From Sphingomonas sp. PAMC26645 (GTDB lineage Bacteria; Pseudomonadota; Alphaproteobacteria; Sphingomonadales; Sphingomonadaceae), in assembly GCF_004795835.1 (NCBI RefSeq), contig NZ_CP039249.1:1980501-2044500 (forward strand): a DNA stretch of 64,000 nt. Reading direction: 5' to 3'. Under the pieces are notes generated by a model. The model saw only the letters and a list, made by a program, of their open reading frames with translations. It was not told the DNA's origin and made no database searches. Shown piece by piece: positions 1 through 8,199 of the stretch. Made by a program: the position numbers and the translations under genes. The stretch's first letter is position 1; each line of letters begins with the position of its first letter.

Positions 1-446
1 CGGCCAAGCCGCCGATCGCGTCCGACGCCATCGTGCCGACGCCGAGCCATGGCGAGCTCTGGGGCCTGTCGTTCGCGATCTCCGCGGCGGACTGGGCGCG
101 GGCAGGGGGGATGGACGAGCGCTATGTCGGCTATGGCGGGGAGGAAACCGACTTCGCCGCGCGACTCGAGCGCGCCGTGGTGCCGATGTGGTGGGTCGGC
201 GGCGCGCGGGCGTATCACCAGCATCATGTCGTCCACACGCCTGCGTACCAGCATTTCGACGCGATCATCCGCAATGCGCGGTTGTTTCGCGGCACCTGGG
301 GGCGGTGGTGCATGGACTATTGGCTGGGGCATTTCGCCGAGCGCGGGCTGATCGCCTGGGATGCGGATACGATTACGGTGTTGCGGGGGCCGACCGCAGA
401 AGAGGTGGCCGCGTCGAAAATGCCTCCGGAGGTTTTGTTTAGCTGA
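1..446 (+). CDS. Glycosyltransferase, C-terminal part (cut by window edge)
   Basis: Open from the left edge in the frame that begins at base 3, so this is the C-terminal part of a longer protein. The visible residues include GGMDERYVGYGGEETDFAARL, close to the G-hD-E-x-GWGxED pattern of the galactosyltransferase-type C-terminal domain that follows GT2 (GT-A fold) catalytic domains; the E-T-D would sit where the catalytic/acceptor acid lies. A YHQHH stretch follows, as often seen near metal or phosphate ligands in such enzymes. It would transfer a sugar from a nucleotide-sugar donor to a cytoplasmic acceptor. It converges on another glycosyltransferase gene at 500-1606, which suggests the edge of a surface-glycan cluster. 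Acceptor and donor cannot be told. Confidence 0.7.
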   Translation, partial: AKPPIASDAIVPTPSHGELWGLSFAISAADWARAGGMDERYVGYGGEETDFAARLERAVVPMWWVGGARAYHQHHVVHTPAYQHFDAIIRNARLFRGTWGRWCMDYWLGHFAERGLIAWDADTITVLRGPTAEEVAASKMPPEVLFS

Positions 447-461
447 GATGCTGCGCAACGT

Positions 462-492
462 GTCGATCCTCCCCTGGCGGGGGAGGATCGAC
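462..492. terminator. Perfect 13-bp hairpin between convergent genes; single palindrome of repeat family A
   Basis: GTCGATCCTCCCC (462-474), a 5-nt loop and GGGGAGGATCGAC (480-492) form a perfect stem. It fills the 53-nt gap between two converging glycosyltransferase genes and could end transcription from both sides, although no T-run follows. Its core resembles the stems of the longer paired palindromes at 28501, 34896 and elsewhere. Confidence 0.6.
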
Positions 493-499
493 TAGCGCT

Positions 500-1606
500 C
501 TATTTCGAAGCGGGCGCCCAAAGCGAGACCGCCAGTCCTTCCAGATAGTCCGCGGCGACCTTGGCTGCATCCGCGTCGTACAGGTCCGCGAGCGCGGCAG
601 AATCGAGCGCTTTCGCGGCGTCGAGTATCCCCCGCCACGGTGCCAGCGCCCCCGGCCATGATGGCAGCGCGACCGCGGCGCCAAGCTCGGCAAGACGCTC
701 CGCCTTCCGGGTCTGCTCACCGAAATACCGCCATTCGGGCGCGCAGACATAAGGCCGACCGACGCGTGCGATCTCATGCACGGTGTTGTCGCCGGCCGAT
801 GCGATGACGACGTCGGCGGCGGCGATATGGTCGGTGACGCCGGGCACCCAGCCGAGCTCGACGAGATTGCCGAAGTCGGTCTCATGTCCCTCGCGGTGGA
901 CCGGCCCGAGCACCAGCCATAGCGCATCCGGCACCGCGCGCGCCGCCATCGTCAGCGGCGCATAGGGCGTGCCCGCACCGCCACCGCCGGTGAGGACGAC
1001 GATGATTTCCTTGGTCGGATCGAGGCCGAGTTTCGCGCGCGCCTCGGCCTTGGTCGGGACGGGGTCGACGGTGGTGCAAAGGCCGCCTGCGTAACACGTG
1101 TTCGCGCGGACCCAGTCCGGCGTGTCCGCCTGTTCGAGCGCCTCGCCGAAGGGTGCGAGCAAGCCGACGCTCGCCTGGTAGGCGCCCAGATGACCGGGAT
1201 CGAGGCGGTCGCCGTGCATGCGGATGCTGATCGCGGGCACGCTCGCGATCCGGGCGAGCAGCGCGATCTCGGCGGAAACGTCGACCACGAACAGCGCCGG
1301 ATCGACGTCGTCGAGATGGTCGATGATCGTCCGCATCGTCGCGCGGGTCTTCGCGACGCCGAGCGGAACGCAGTGCATCACCTCGGGCGTCGCCTGCGCG
1401 AACAGGCCGGGCGTCGGCACTGGCGCGCCGATCATGTCGGGCAGCGCGGCGATCGTGATCGGTCGCTCGAACCCGTCGAACAGCGACGGCTTGGCGGTCA
1501 GGATCGTCACCGCGCGCTCGGCCGGCAGTTCGCGGATGATCGCCATCGCGCGGTTGGCGTGGCCGCGACCCTGGTGATGGATGAAGAACGTGATCGGCTT
1601 GGTCAT
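500..1606 (-). CDS. MurG-like glycosyltransferase (GT-B fold)
   Basis: 368 aa. The N-terminus (FFIHHQGRGHANRAMAIIREL) has the glycine/histidine loop of GT-B enzymes of the MurG/UDP-glucuronosyltransferase type. The C-terminal half carries the donor-binding pattern: a Gly-rich LTGGGGAGTPYAPL strand at about residue 205 and, near residue 290, GDNTVHEIARVGRPYVCAPEWRYFGEQTRKAERLAELGAAV, the region where such enzymes grip the nucleotide-sugar phosphates. There is no signal peptide, so it is probably a cytoplasmic or peripheral membrane enzyme. Its ATG overlaps the stop of the upstream sulfotransferase-like gene by 4 nt (1603-1606), so the two are probably co-translated and work on the same glycan. 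Donor and acceptor are unknown. Confidence 0.75.
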   Translation of the reverse strand: MTKPITFFIHHQGRGHANRAMAIIRELPAERAVTILTAKPSLFDGFERPITIAALPDMIGAPVPTPGLFAQATPEVMHCVPLGVAKTRATMRTIIDHLDDVDPALFVVDVSAEIALLARIASVPAISIRMHGDRLDPGHLGAYQASVGLLAPFGEALEQADTPDWVRANTCYAGGLCTTVDPVPTKAEARAKLGLDPTKEIIVVLTGGGGAGTPYAPLTMAARAVPDALWLVLGPVHREGHETDFGNLVELGWVPGVTDHIAAADVVIASAGDNTVHEIARVGRPYVCAPEWRYFGEQTRKAERLAELGAAVALPSWPGALAPWRGILDAAKALDSAALADLYDADAAKVAADYLEGLAVSLWAPASK

Positions 1607-2430
1607 GCCGAACGTTGTACCGATCCGGCCTCCGAAGGCGACTGATATCGATCAGCATAGTTCGCGCTCAGTCCGAATGCCGCCTCGACCTCGGGATCGA
1701 GCCACGCGGTGATGTGTTCGGCATCAGCAGGCGCGAGTTCGGGATAAGCCGTCGGAACGTAGGGCGCATAGCCTTGTCCCTTGTAGCTGGTGATCGGCAC
1801 ATATTCTTCGCGCCGCGGGATCCCGGTCGCCTCGGACAACGCCTCGACGAACGCCGACGGAGCGCGCGCGAACGCATCATAGCCGAGCAACGCGACGTTG
1901 TGCGTCCGGTTGGTCAACGACGCCCAGTGGCGAAGCTTCGCGGTGCGCTTGGCGATGCAATTGGCGAAGCGTTCGCCGGTTTCCGGATCGCGCTCGTGCA
2001 GCATCTCGTCGCCCTGCATCGGATGCCCCGGCTCGATGGGACCGAAATGATCGTCCCAATAGCTATGCCACTGGCTGCGGATGAACACGTCGAACGGCTC
2101 CGCCTTCAGGTCCGGATGCGCGTGCCACGGCTGGCGGTGGAGGCTACGGGTCCAGTCGAACGCGTCGCGCGCGACGACCAGCACCAGCGTATCCTTCACG
2201 AACAACGTCTGCGGCGGCACGAACCAGTGCTTGAAGCCAAAATCCTCGGTGATCGTCACGCTCGGCATGTTCGCCTCGATCGCGCGGGTGACGAGGTTGG
2301 TGCCGCTGCATCGCTGGCCATAAACCTGGACTCGCGTGATCGGCACGTCGCCGCGTTTCAGTATCCGCAGGCCCTCCAAAGGCTGGAGCCAGTTCAAGGG
2401 TTTAACGTGCGGTTTGGCGGGCGGCGACAT
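1603..2430 (-). CDS. Sulfotransferase-like P-loop protein
   Basis: 275 aa. Residues about 37-50 read VYGQRCSGTNLVTRAI, a P-loop of the type that binds the 5'-phosphosulfate of PAPS. VVARDAFDWTRSLHRQPWH near residue 105 resembles the 3'-phosphate-binding strand (hhRDPhxxxxS). A recurring FRSQWHSYW-type helix and a C-terminal lid follow. These two motifs support a sulfotransferase-like fold, but a P-loop kinase-like protein of glycan clusters cannot be ruled out. It overlaps the downstream glycosyltransferase by ATGA, which suggests sulfation (or a related modification) of a surface polysaccharide. Cytoplasmic, no signal peptide. Confidence 0.55.
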   Translation of the reverse strand: MSPPAKPHVKPLNWLQPLEGLRILKRGDVPITRVQVYGQRCSGTNLVTRAIEANMPSVTITEDFGFKHWFVPPQTLFVKDTLVLVVARDAFDWTRSLHRQPWHAHPDLKAEPFDVFIRSQWHSYWDDHFGPIEPGHPMQGDEMLHERDPETGERFANCIAKRTAKLRHWASLTNRTHNVALLGYDAFARAPSAFVEALSEATGIPRREEYVPITSYKGQGYAPYVPTAYPELAPADAEHITAWLDPEVEAAFGLSANYADRYQSPSEAGSVQRSA

Positions 2431-2681
2431 GGAGAATGCCGCTAGCGCCGACTGGTGTCCGGTACAACCATCGCGCCGGGAAACGCGTCGATGTTGGTGT
2501 TGGTATTTAAGAAACGGAGATCATCCGGACGGTGCGCGGCAACGGCTGTATCTTCATGCCGGTGGTCGTCGCGAAATAGCGTTCGGTCAAAGCGACACGT
2601 CGATCCGATTGCTGCGCTGGCGTGCACGCGGTACGTTCTTCGGATGCAGACACAGCCGACCAGCCAGGCGCGGATCGCCGC

Positions 2682-3524
2682 GTGACTCGTATCGACGCGC
2701 ACCAGCATTTCTGGTCCTATTCGCCGTCTGCATTCGACTGGATCGATACTGACAGCGTGCTCGCTCGGGACTTTTCGCCCGCCGATCTGATGCCATTGTT
2801 GGACGGCACCGCGATCGACGGCTGCATCGCGGTGCAGGCGCGACAGACGAAGGCTGAGACCGACTGGCTGCTGGAGCTCGCGGCTGCGCATCCGCGGATC
2901 ATGGGCGTGGTCGGCTGGATCGACCTGCGGGCCGACAACATTGCGCAGCGGCTGGAGACCTGGTCGGGATCGTCCAAGCTGGTTGGGTTTCGGCATATCG
3001 TCCAGGACGAGCCGGACGACGATTTCCTGCTGACATCGGACTTCGTGCGCGGGGTCCGGGCGACGGTCGAGCGCGGTTTCAGCTACGACATTCTCGTCAA
3101 ACCTCGTCAGGCGATCCATGTCCGTCGCTTCTGCGATCTGGTCGCGGCGGGGCGTTCGCCGACGCCGCGGCTGATCCTCGATCATGGTGCGAAGCCCGAC
3201 ATCGCGCATGGTGGCTGGCAGCCTTGGGCGGACGCGATCGCCGACATGGCGCAGGTGCCGTCGCTTTATTGCAAGATATCCGGGCTCGTCACGGAGGCGG
3301 ATCACGCGACCTGGACGGCAGAGCAGATCGCGCGGTATCTCGATCACCTGCTTGCGTGCTTCGGGCCTGACCGCCTGATCTTCGGCTCCGATTGGCCGGT
3401 CTGCCGCCTTGCCGCCGAGTATCGCCAGGTCGTCGACCTGATCGACGGGTTCGTCGCGCGCGCCTGCCCGGAGGCGCGCGACGCGATCTTCGGCGGCAAT
3501 GCTCGGGCGGCCTATGGGGTCTAG
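2682..3524 (+). CDS. Amidohydrolase-family lactonase (L-fuconolactonase type)
   Basis: 280 aa from the GTG at 2682. The frame stays open 20 codons further up to 2622, but family homology starts at TRIDAHQHFW. Features of the amidohydrolase_2 TIM-barrel lactonases are visible: N-terminal DAHQHFW (metal ligands), VGWIDL and VGFRHIVQDEPDDDFL in the middle, LILDHGAKPD, and FGSDWPV with the catalytic/metal Asp near the end. Family members hydrolyse sugar-acid lactones or 2-pyrone-4,6-dicarboxylate. It converges on a UxuB-like dehydrogenase, and the two stop codons share one CTAG (3521-3524). The neighbourhood therefore favours an aldono- or fuconolactonase in sugar-acid catabolism. The exact substrate is unknown. 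Confidence 0.75.
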   Translation: MTRIDAHQHFWSYSPSAFDWIDTDSVLARDFSPADLMPLLDGTAIDGCIAVQARQTKAETDWLLELAAAHPRIMGVVGWIDLRADNIAQRLETWSGSSKLVGFRHIVQDEPDDDFLLTSDFVRGVRATVERGFSYDILVKPRQAIHVRRFCDLVAAGRSPTPRLILDHGAKPDIAHGGWQPWADAIADMAQVPSLYCKISGLVTEADHATWTAEQIARYLDHLLACFGPDRLIFGSDWPVCRLAAEYRQVVDLIDGFVARACPEARDAIFGGNARAAYGV

Positions 3525-4957
3525 AGGTTCACGCCCGACCAGTCGCCGCGGCTGATCCGTTCTGCCGCATCGGCGATCGCGGACCGGGCGGCTGCGTCGT
3601 CGCGGAGTTCGGGGGGGAAGCCCAGTCCGGCATCGATCAGGCGCGCGACGACCTTGGCGGGCGTTCCGTCGCGTGCCGCAGCGGCAAGGCGATCGCCGGC
3701 TGGATCGACGATCGGGGTGTTGTCGCGGGTGCGCTGCATCAGGAAGACGACCCACGCGCCGAGCGCGGTGACGACGCCCTGGGGCATGCGACCCGCGCGG
3801 CGGTTTGCGACGAGTGTATCGCCCAGCCGGTAGGGCAGCTTCTGCGATCCGTCCTGCGCGATCTGGTCGAGCCGGTGGACGATCACCGGGTTGCGGAACC
3901 GCTGGAGCACGGCGGCGCGGTAGGCATCCAGGTCGAGGCCGGGGGTGTGGGCTAGCATCGGGATGATGTCGTCGCGGATCATCGCATCGACGAACCTGGC
4001 GAGCGCCGCGTCGTTCATCGCGTCCGCCACGCTCGCTGCGCCGCGTAGCAGGCCGACATAGGCAAGCGTCGAATGCGCCCCGTTGAGAATCCGCAGCTTC
4101 GCCTTCTCGTAGCTGGCGACGTCGGTCGTGATCGTGGCGCCGACCGACGCGAGATCGGGGCCGAGCGGCGTGCCGATGTCCTCGATCACCCACTGCACGA
4201 AGGATTCACGCTGGACGGCGGCAAGGTCTTCGAGCCCGATCGCTTCGGCGACGTCGTCGTACAGAGCAACGTCGGACGCCGGCGTGATCGAATCGACCAT
4301 CGTCGACGGGACGCGTACCTCACCGGCGATCCAGTCTGCCAGATCCGTATCGCCCATGCGCGCGAAGGCAATCAGGGCTGCGTGGAGCTTAGCGCCATTG
4401 TTGGCGAGATTGTCGCACGGCATCGGCACGAACGGCGCGACGCCCGCCTTCCGCCGTGCGGCAAGACTCGAGACCAGCCATCCGACCAGGCTGCGTGGCG
4501 TGTCAGTCCCAGCAAGGTCATGGACGATATCGGGGTGCGACAGGTCGAGCGTGCCGTTGGCGGCGAGGCAATAGCCCTTTTCGGTCACGGTCGAGGTCAC
4601 CAGGCGTACCGCGGGATCGGCGAGCAGTGCGTGCGTTTCGGCCGCGTCGTCGGGCCCGAGGAACCGGCGATGCGCGCCGATTACACGGTTCGACGATTCG
4701 GCGTCGCGGATCGCGAGCGTGTAGAGCCCGTCCTGCTCGGCGAGCGCGGCGACCGTCCGCTTGCTGCGCATCGAGACTGCGGCGATGCCCCAGCGCGGGT
4801 CATCACCCAACAGCGCGTCGATATACGCCGCCTGATGCGCGCGGTGGAATGCCCCCGGCCCGAAATGAACGATGCCGATCGAGGGGAGGGGGCGGCCTCG
4901 CGGGCTCTCGATCGTCGCTGCAAGCTGGTCGAGCGTCGCATGGGTCAGTCGTGTCAA
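3521..4957 (-). CDS. uxuB: Mannitol dehydrogenase family oxidoreductase, probably fructuronate reductase
   Basis: 478 aa, normal length for the long-chain mannitol dehydrogenase family. IGIVHFGPGAFHRAHQAAYIDALL near residue 30 is the family's N-terminal signature. EKGYCL lies in the nucleotide-binding domain, and KLRILNGAHSTLAYVGLLRG (about 285) carries the catalytic Lys and the N-x-x-H. Members are D-mannitol 2-dehydrogenase or D-fructuronate (UxuB) and tagaturonate reductases, all NAD(P)H-dependent and cytoplasmic. The immediately upstream gene is a UxaA remnant overlapping by ATGA (4954-4957), so the operon originally belonged to hexuronate breakdown, which favours UxuB. The gene is intact although its upstream partner is deleted. 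Confidence 0.7.
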   Translation of the reverse strand: MTRLTHATLDQLAATIESPRGRPLPSIGIVHFGPGAFHRAHQAAYIDALLGDDPRWGIAAVSMRSKRTVAALAEQDGLYTLAIRDAESSNRVIGAHRRFLGPDDAAETHALLADPAVRLVTSTVTEKGYCLAANGTLDLSHPDIVHDLAGTDTPRSLVGWLVSSLAARRKAGVAPFVPMPCDNLANNGAKLHAALIAFARMGDTDLADWIAGEVRVPSTMVDSITPASDVALYDDVAEAIGLEDLAAVQRESFVQWVIEDIGTPLGPDLASVGATITTDVASYEKAKLRILNGAHSTLAYVGLLRGAASVADAMNDAALARFVDAMIRDDIIPMLAHTPGLDLDAYRAAVLQRFRNPVIVHRLDQIAQDGSQKLPYRLGDTLVANRRAGRMPQGVVTALGAWVVFLMQRTRDNTPIVDPAGDRLAAAARDGTPAKVVARLIDAGLGFPPELRDDAAARSAIADAAERISRGDWSGVNL

Positions 4958-5322
4958 AGCGTTACTCCACGTTTCCAGATCGCGATCTCGCGTTCGCCAT
5001 TGCGCTCGGCGGCGGTCTCGCGGCCCGATGCGATCGCGGCGATGCAGTCGAGCAGCGCCGTTTCGGCCGAGGCGAACCCCTGGTCGAGCACCTGCCCGGC
5101 GTCGAAATCGATCCAGCCCGGCTTGCGCTGTGCAAGGTCGGTGTTCGACGCGATCTTGATCGTCGGTACGGGAAAGCCGAGCGGGTGTCGCGGCAGGTTG
5201 CGCGGAATAGCCTGAGACAGGGTGAGCACGGTGTCGCCGGTATTGATCCGGTCGCCGACATCGCCATCGCGCAGCAGGGTCACGACGCTGTCGCCTGCGC
5301 GGACTATCACTGCATCGACCAT
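4954..5322 (-). pseudogene. uxaA: Altronate dehydratase remnant with internal deletion
   Basis: 122 aa from the ATG at 5322, which has an SD (GGAGGG) 7 nt upstream. Altronate dehydratases are about 500 aa. Residues 1-45 (AVIVRAGDSVVTLLRDGDVGD to VLTLSQAIPR) match the start of the SAF domain: D-x-V-x-x-x-L-x-D and T-V-x-L-x-Q. From about residue 48 the protein reads HPLGFPVPTIKIASNTDL, then WIDFDAGQVL and, at the very end, REIAIWKRGVTL, which is the extreme C-terminus of UxaA. About 370 middle residues, including the catalytic Fe-binding domain, are missing, yet the reading frame is kept across the junction. It cannot act as a dehydratase. Translation may survive only because it is coupled to the downstream uxuB-like gene through ATGA. 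A functional uxaA copy may exist elsewhere. Confidence 0.75.
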
Positions 5323-5528
5323 TCCGAACCCTCCGCCCCGTTTTTCACGTGCGGGACCGCATAGTATCAAATCGGCGCGCGACGCACGAATAAAGCTATC
5401 GGGGAGCATCATCGGATTGAGCAGGAAGCGCGGTAAGTCCGGAACGATTATTGGTAGTTCAGCGCATTTCGGGCACGAGCGATGCTCAAGCGCCCGTTTC
5501 GACGTGGCTTCCGCCAAGCCCAAGTCGA

Positions 5529-5555
5529 TTGGACCGGTGCATGACACCGGTCCAA
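5529..5555 (-). terminator. Perfect 11-bp stem-loop downstream of the small membrane protein gene
   Basis: TTGGACCGGTG, loop CATGA and CACCGGTCCAA form a perfect 11-bp stem starting 4 nt after the stop of the 5560-5811 gene. No U-tract follows, so it may be a weak terminator or an mRNA 3'-end stabiliser. Confidence 0.5.
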
Positions 5556-5559
5556 CAGA

Positions 5560-5811
5560 TTAGTTGCTGTCGGAATCGTCGCCATCGTCGATCGCGAGAT
5601 ACAGACCACCACCGACCGCAACGGCGGCAAGAGCGATGATGATGAAACCACCGTCGGCGACCTTGGACTTCTTGACGGTCGGCGTACCGGCGCGTGCCGA
5701 CTTGATCGTCGAGAGGCTGGATGCTGGGTTGGCCGAGGCCGCATTCGCTGCAACCGGTGCGGCTACCAGCATGAGGCCAGCCAATGCCGTGGCAAGTGAC
5801 TTAATAAACAT
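5560..5811 (-). CDS. Small exported protein with C-terminal membrane segment
   Basis: 83 aa from the ATG at 5811, with GGAGA 5 nt upstream; the frame is open for 14 more codons to a TTG, but the SD fixes this start. Residues 1-24 form a Sec signal peptide (FIKS, then LATALAGLMLVAAPVAANA, cleavage after ANA). A short polar stretch (STIKSARAGTPTVKKSKVADGG) leads to one hydrophobic segment, FIIIALAAVAVGGGLYLAI, and an acidic tail DDGDDSDSN. Predicted topology is an inner-membrane protein with most of the chain in the periplasm. No family was recognised. The AT-rich upstream region contains a 7-bp inverted repeat CATGAAA-taag-TTTCATG (5864-5881), a possible operator. Confidence 0.65.
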   Translation of the reverse strand: MFIKSLATALAGLMLVAAPVAANAASANPASSLSTIKSARAGTPTVKKSKVADGGFIIIALAAVAVGGGLYLAIDDGDDSDSN

Positions 5812-6131
5812 GAAATCTCCACTGTTTGAGTAAGACTTCATCCTAAACCACAAAGTATCTTAACATGAAATAAGTTTCATGAACTAAAGAATGTTCGTCA
5901 GACCTAAGTGTCGGTAGAAGCTACGAATTTGCGCGAATACCCGCCAAATCCCGCCCATCGCGAACGCGTCCCGCCCGGGATCTGTTTTGAGCTTGGACTT
6001 TTAGGCACCTGGGGGGAGCGGCAGGTCAGACGTCGTCGCAAGAACGACTGCAACTGGCTGAACACATTTTCAAAGGGGGTTCCGGCATACCGGCATCTCG
6101 CGAATAAGCGAGGACTTGTCCGGCTGGAAAA
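5812..6131. other. Intergenic region, 320 bp, no gene seen
   Basis: Between the small membrane protein and tRNA-Asn. It begins AT-rich, unlike the rest of the window, with the inverted repeat at 5864-5881, and is likely the promoter region of the small membrane protein. The reading frame at 5908-6195 runs into the tRNA and lacks any coding signal. Nothing else was recognised. Confidence 0.5.
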
Positions 6132-6206
6132 TGGCTCCCTGAGTAGGATTCGAACCTACGGCCACTCGATTAACAGTCGAGAGCTCTACCGCTGAGCTAT
6201 CAGGGA
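6132..6206 (-). tRNA. tRNA-Asn (GTT)
   Basis: Reading the minus strand, TCCCTGA at the 5' end pairs with TCAGGGA, followed by discriminator G and an encoded CCA. The D arm is GCTC-AGCGGTA-GAGC, the anticodon stem CTCGA/TCGAG closes the loop CTGTTAA with anticodon GTT, and the T arm GTAGG-TTCGAAT-CCTAC is complete. 75 nt including CCA. It lies alone upstream of nadK. There is no integrase or direct repeat to suggest use as an attachment site. Confidence 0.95.
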
Positions 6207-6294
6207 ACGTTGCCGGAGGCGGCTCTATAAACGGCCGGTCGGACGATGCAAGCGGGTTTCGCCGCAAAAATGCAAAGTCGGCGATAAACCGCGT

Positions 6295-7074
6295 TCAGGC
6301 GACGAACTGTTCCATGGTGATGCGGTCGTCGAGCGCGTGCTCGGGATCGAACAGCAGCGTGAGTTCGCGAGCGCGGTCCATGCAGATGTCGACCTGCGCG
6401 ACGTCACGGATCTCGCGCTGGTCGGCGACCGCGGAGACGGGGCGCTTGCCGGGGTCGAGCACGCGAATGCGGATACGTGCCTTGTCGGGCAGGATGGCGC
6501 CACGCCAGCGGCGTGGGCGGAACGGGCTGATGGGGGTCAGTGCGACCATGCCCGAGCCGAGCGGCAGGATCGGGCCGTGCGCGGAAAGGTTGTAGGCGGT
6601 TGAGCCGGCCGGTGTCGCGACGAGGATGCCGTCGCAGGCGAGTTCGGCGAGGACGACGCGGTCGTTCACCGTCACCTCGAGATTGGCGGTCTGGCGGGTC
6701 TCGCGCAGGAACGAGACTTCGTTGATCGCGGGCAGCGTGTGCGTCCGGCCATCGACGCCGATCGCGGTCATGCTGAGCGGTATGACCTTGAACGGCTTCG
6801 CGCGCTCCAGCCGGTCGGTGAGGCCGTGGTGGCGCCATTCGTTCATCAGGAACCCGACCGTGCCAAGGTTCATGCCGAACACGGGCACGGGCGGCTTGCG
6901 GCGCTCCAGCATCGTGTGCAGCGTCTGCAGCATGAACCCGTCGCCGCCGAGTGCGATGATGACGTCCGCGTCCTCGACCGGCACCCACTCGCCCATGTCG
7001 GCGAGTTCCGCTTCGGCGGCACGAGCAGGCGGGGTATTAGACGCGACCAGCGCCCGCCGCTCGTACAGGCTCAT
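6295..7074 (-). CDS. nadK: NAD kinase
   Basis: 259 aa, slightly short but normal for alphaproteobacterial NAD kinases. VIIALGGDGFMLQTLH (residues 38-53) holds the GGDG catalytic motif with its Asp, and AINEVSF (about 116-122) is the NE/D motif that contacts the diphosphate and NAD ribose. SAHGPILPLGSGMVALTPISPF is the second conserved glycine-rich block. It phosphorylates NAD to NADP in the cytoplasm. Its start codon overlaps the moaA stop by ATGA (7071-7074), so the two genes are co-translated. tRNA-Asn lies downstream on the same strand. Confidence 0.95.
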   Translation of the reverse strand: MSLYERRALVASNTPPARAAEAELADMGEWVPVEDADVIIALGGDGFMLQTLHTMLERRKPPVPVFGMNLGTVGFLMNEWRHHGLTDRLERAKPFKVIPLSMTAIGVDGRTHTLPAINEVSFLRETRQTANLEVTVNDRVVLAELACDGILVATPAGSTAYNLSAHGPILPLGSGMVALTPISPFRPRRWRGAILPDKARIRIRVLDPGKRPVSAVADQREIRDVAQVDICMDRARELTLLFDPEHALDDRITMEQFVA

Positions 7075-8084
7075 CCGCCGGTGACGCTCATGTGGCGTGC
7101 GACCGCGGGGCCTTCACCTTGGCCGATGCGGAAGTCATGAGCCTTGGGCTTGGCGAACAGGCCAGCGTCGATCGCTTCGTCGAGGCCGGCGGTCCCGCCT
7201 TCGCGCAGAGCCGCCTTCAGGTCGACCTGATCGTCATGGCCCAGGCACATGTACAGCTTGCCCTCGGTGGTCAGGCGCACCCGGTTGCAGCCTTCGCAGA
7301 AATTGGCGGTCAGCGGCGAGATCAGGCCGAGACGCGTGCGCGTGCCGTCGACGTTCCAGTAGCGCGCGGGGCCGCCGGTCTTGTGCGCGTCGCGGGCGAG
7401 CGTGAACTGCTGGCCGAGGTCGTCGAACACCTTGGTCAACGGCAGAAAGCGGTCGGTACGGTCCTCGTCGATCGCGCCGAGCGGCATCGTCTCGATCAGC
7501 GACAGGTCGAAGCCCTCGTCGCGACACCAGGCGAGCATCGGTGCGATCTCGTCCTCGTTGAAGCCCTTCAGCGCGACCATGTTGATCTTGATCGCGAGCC
7601 CCGCGTCGCGCGCGGCGTAGATGCCGCCGATGACCTGTGACACGTCGCCATGGCGGGTGATGTAGCGGAAGCGCTCGGGATCGCGGCTGTCCATGCTGAC
7701 GTTGACGCGGCGAATGCCGGCATCGACCATCGCCTCGGCATGCTGCGCGAGGCGCGTGCCGTTGGTGGTCATCGTCAGCTCTTCGAGGCCCGATCCGATG
7801 TTGTGACCCAAGCGCTGTACCAGTTCGGCAACGTCCCGGCGCACGAGCGGCTCGCCACCCGACAGACGTATCTTCGTCACGCCGCGCGCGATGAAACGCT
7901 CGGCGATGATCGCGATCTCTTCGAGGCTCAGCAGCTTGCTGCGCGGTAGGAACGTCATCTTTTCGGACATGCAGTACCGGCAGCGCAGGTCGCAGCGATC
8001 GGTCACCGAAATCCGCAGATACTTGATCGTGCGACCATGCGTATCGCGCAGCGGCTTTTGCTCGAGGGTGGGCGCGATCGTCAT
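7071..8084 (-). CDS. moaA: GTP 3',8-cyclase, molybdenum cofactor biosynthesis
   Basis: 337 aa from the ATG at 8084, the usual MoaA length. The frame is open to 8210, but that part is unconserved and lies close to the divergent gene. Radical-SAM cluster CDLRCRYC at residues 31-38 (C31, C35, C38), RLSGGEPLVRRD for SAM binding, the second Fe-S site NFCEGCNRVRLT with a later Cys in LYMCLG, and the C-terminal Gly-Gly of MSVTGG needed for catalysis are all present. It converts GTP to 3',8-cyclo-7,8-dihydro-GTP, the first step to molybdopterin. GGAGGAG lies only 2 nt before the ATG, so an upstream GTG in the same frame remains a possible start. Confidence 0.95.
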   Translation of the reverse strand: MTIAPTLEQKPLRDTHGRTIKYLRISVTDRCDLRCRYCMSEKMTFLPRSKLLSLEEIAIIAERFIARGVTKIRLSGGEPLVRRDVAELVQRLGHNIGSGLEELTMTTNGTRLAQHAEAMVDAGIRRVNVSMDSRDPERFRYITRHGDVSQVIGGIYAARDAGLAIKINMVALKGFNEDEIAPMLAWCRDEGFDLSLIETMPLGAIDEDRTDRFLPLTKVFDDLGQQFTLARDAHKTGGPARYWNVDGTRTRLGLISPLTANFCEGCNRVRLTTEGKLYMCLGHDDQVDLKAALREGGTAGLDEAIDAGLFAKPKAHDFRIGQGEGPAVARHMSVTGG

Positions 8085-8199
8085 CTCCTCCGAGCTAAGA
8101 CCTGACTGTCCCACTAACAAGGCCGGATCGGCTGGTATTGGATTGGCGCGCGGCGATACGGCGGCTAGGCTCGCACCGATCGAGCGAGGTGCGACGGAT

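Noticed and set aside
2442..4193. 583-aa minus-strand frame over the lactonase and dehydrogenase genes
   Set aside because: It overlaps two well-supported genes in other frames and reads as low-complexity Arg-rich sequence.
5908..6195. 95-aa plus-strand frame
   Set aside because: It runs through the tRNA-Asn gene and has no SD or motif.
6132..6206. tRNA-Asn as an integration site
   Set aside because: No integrase, no direct repeat of the tRNA end and no foreign-looking genes next to it.
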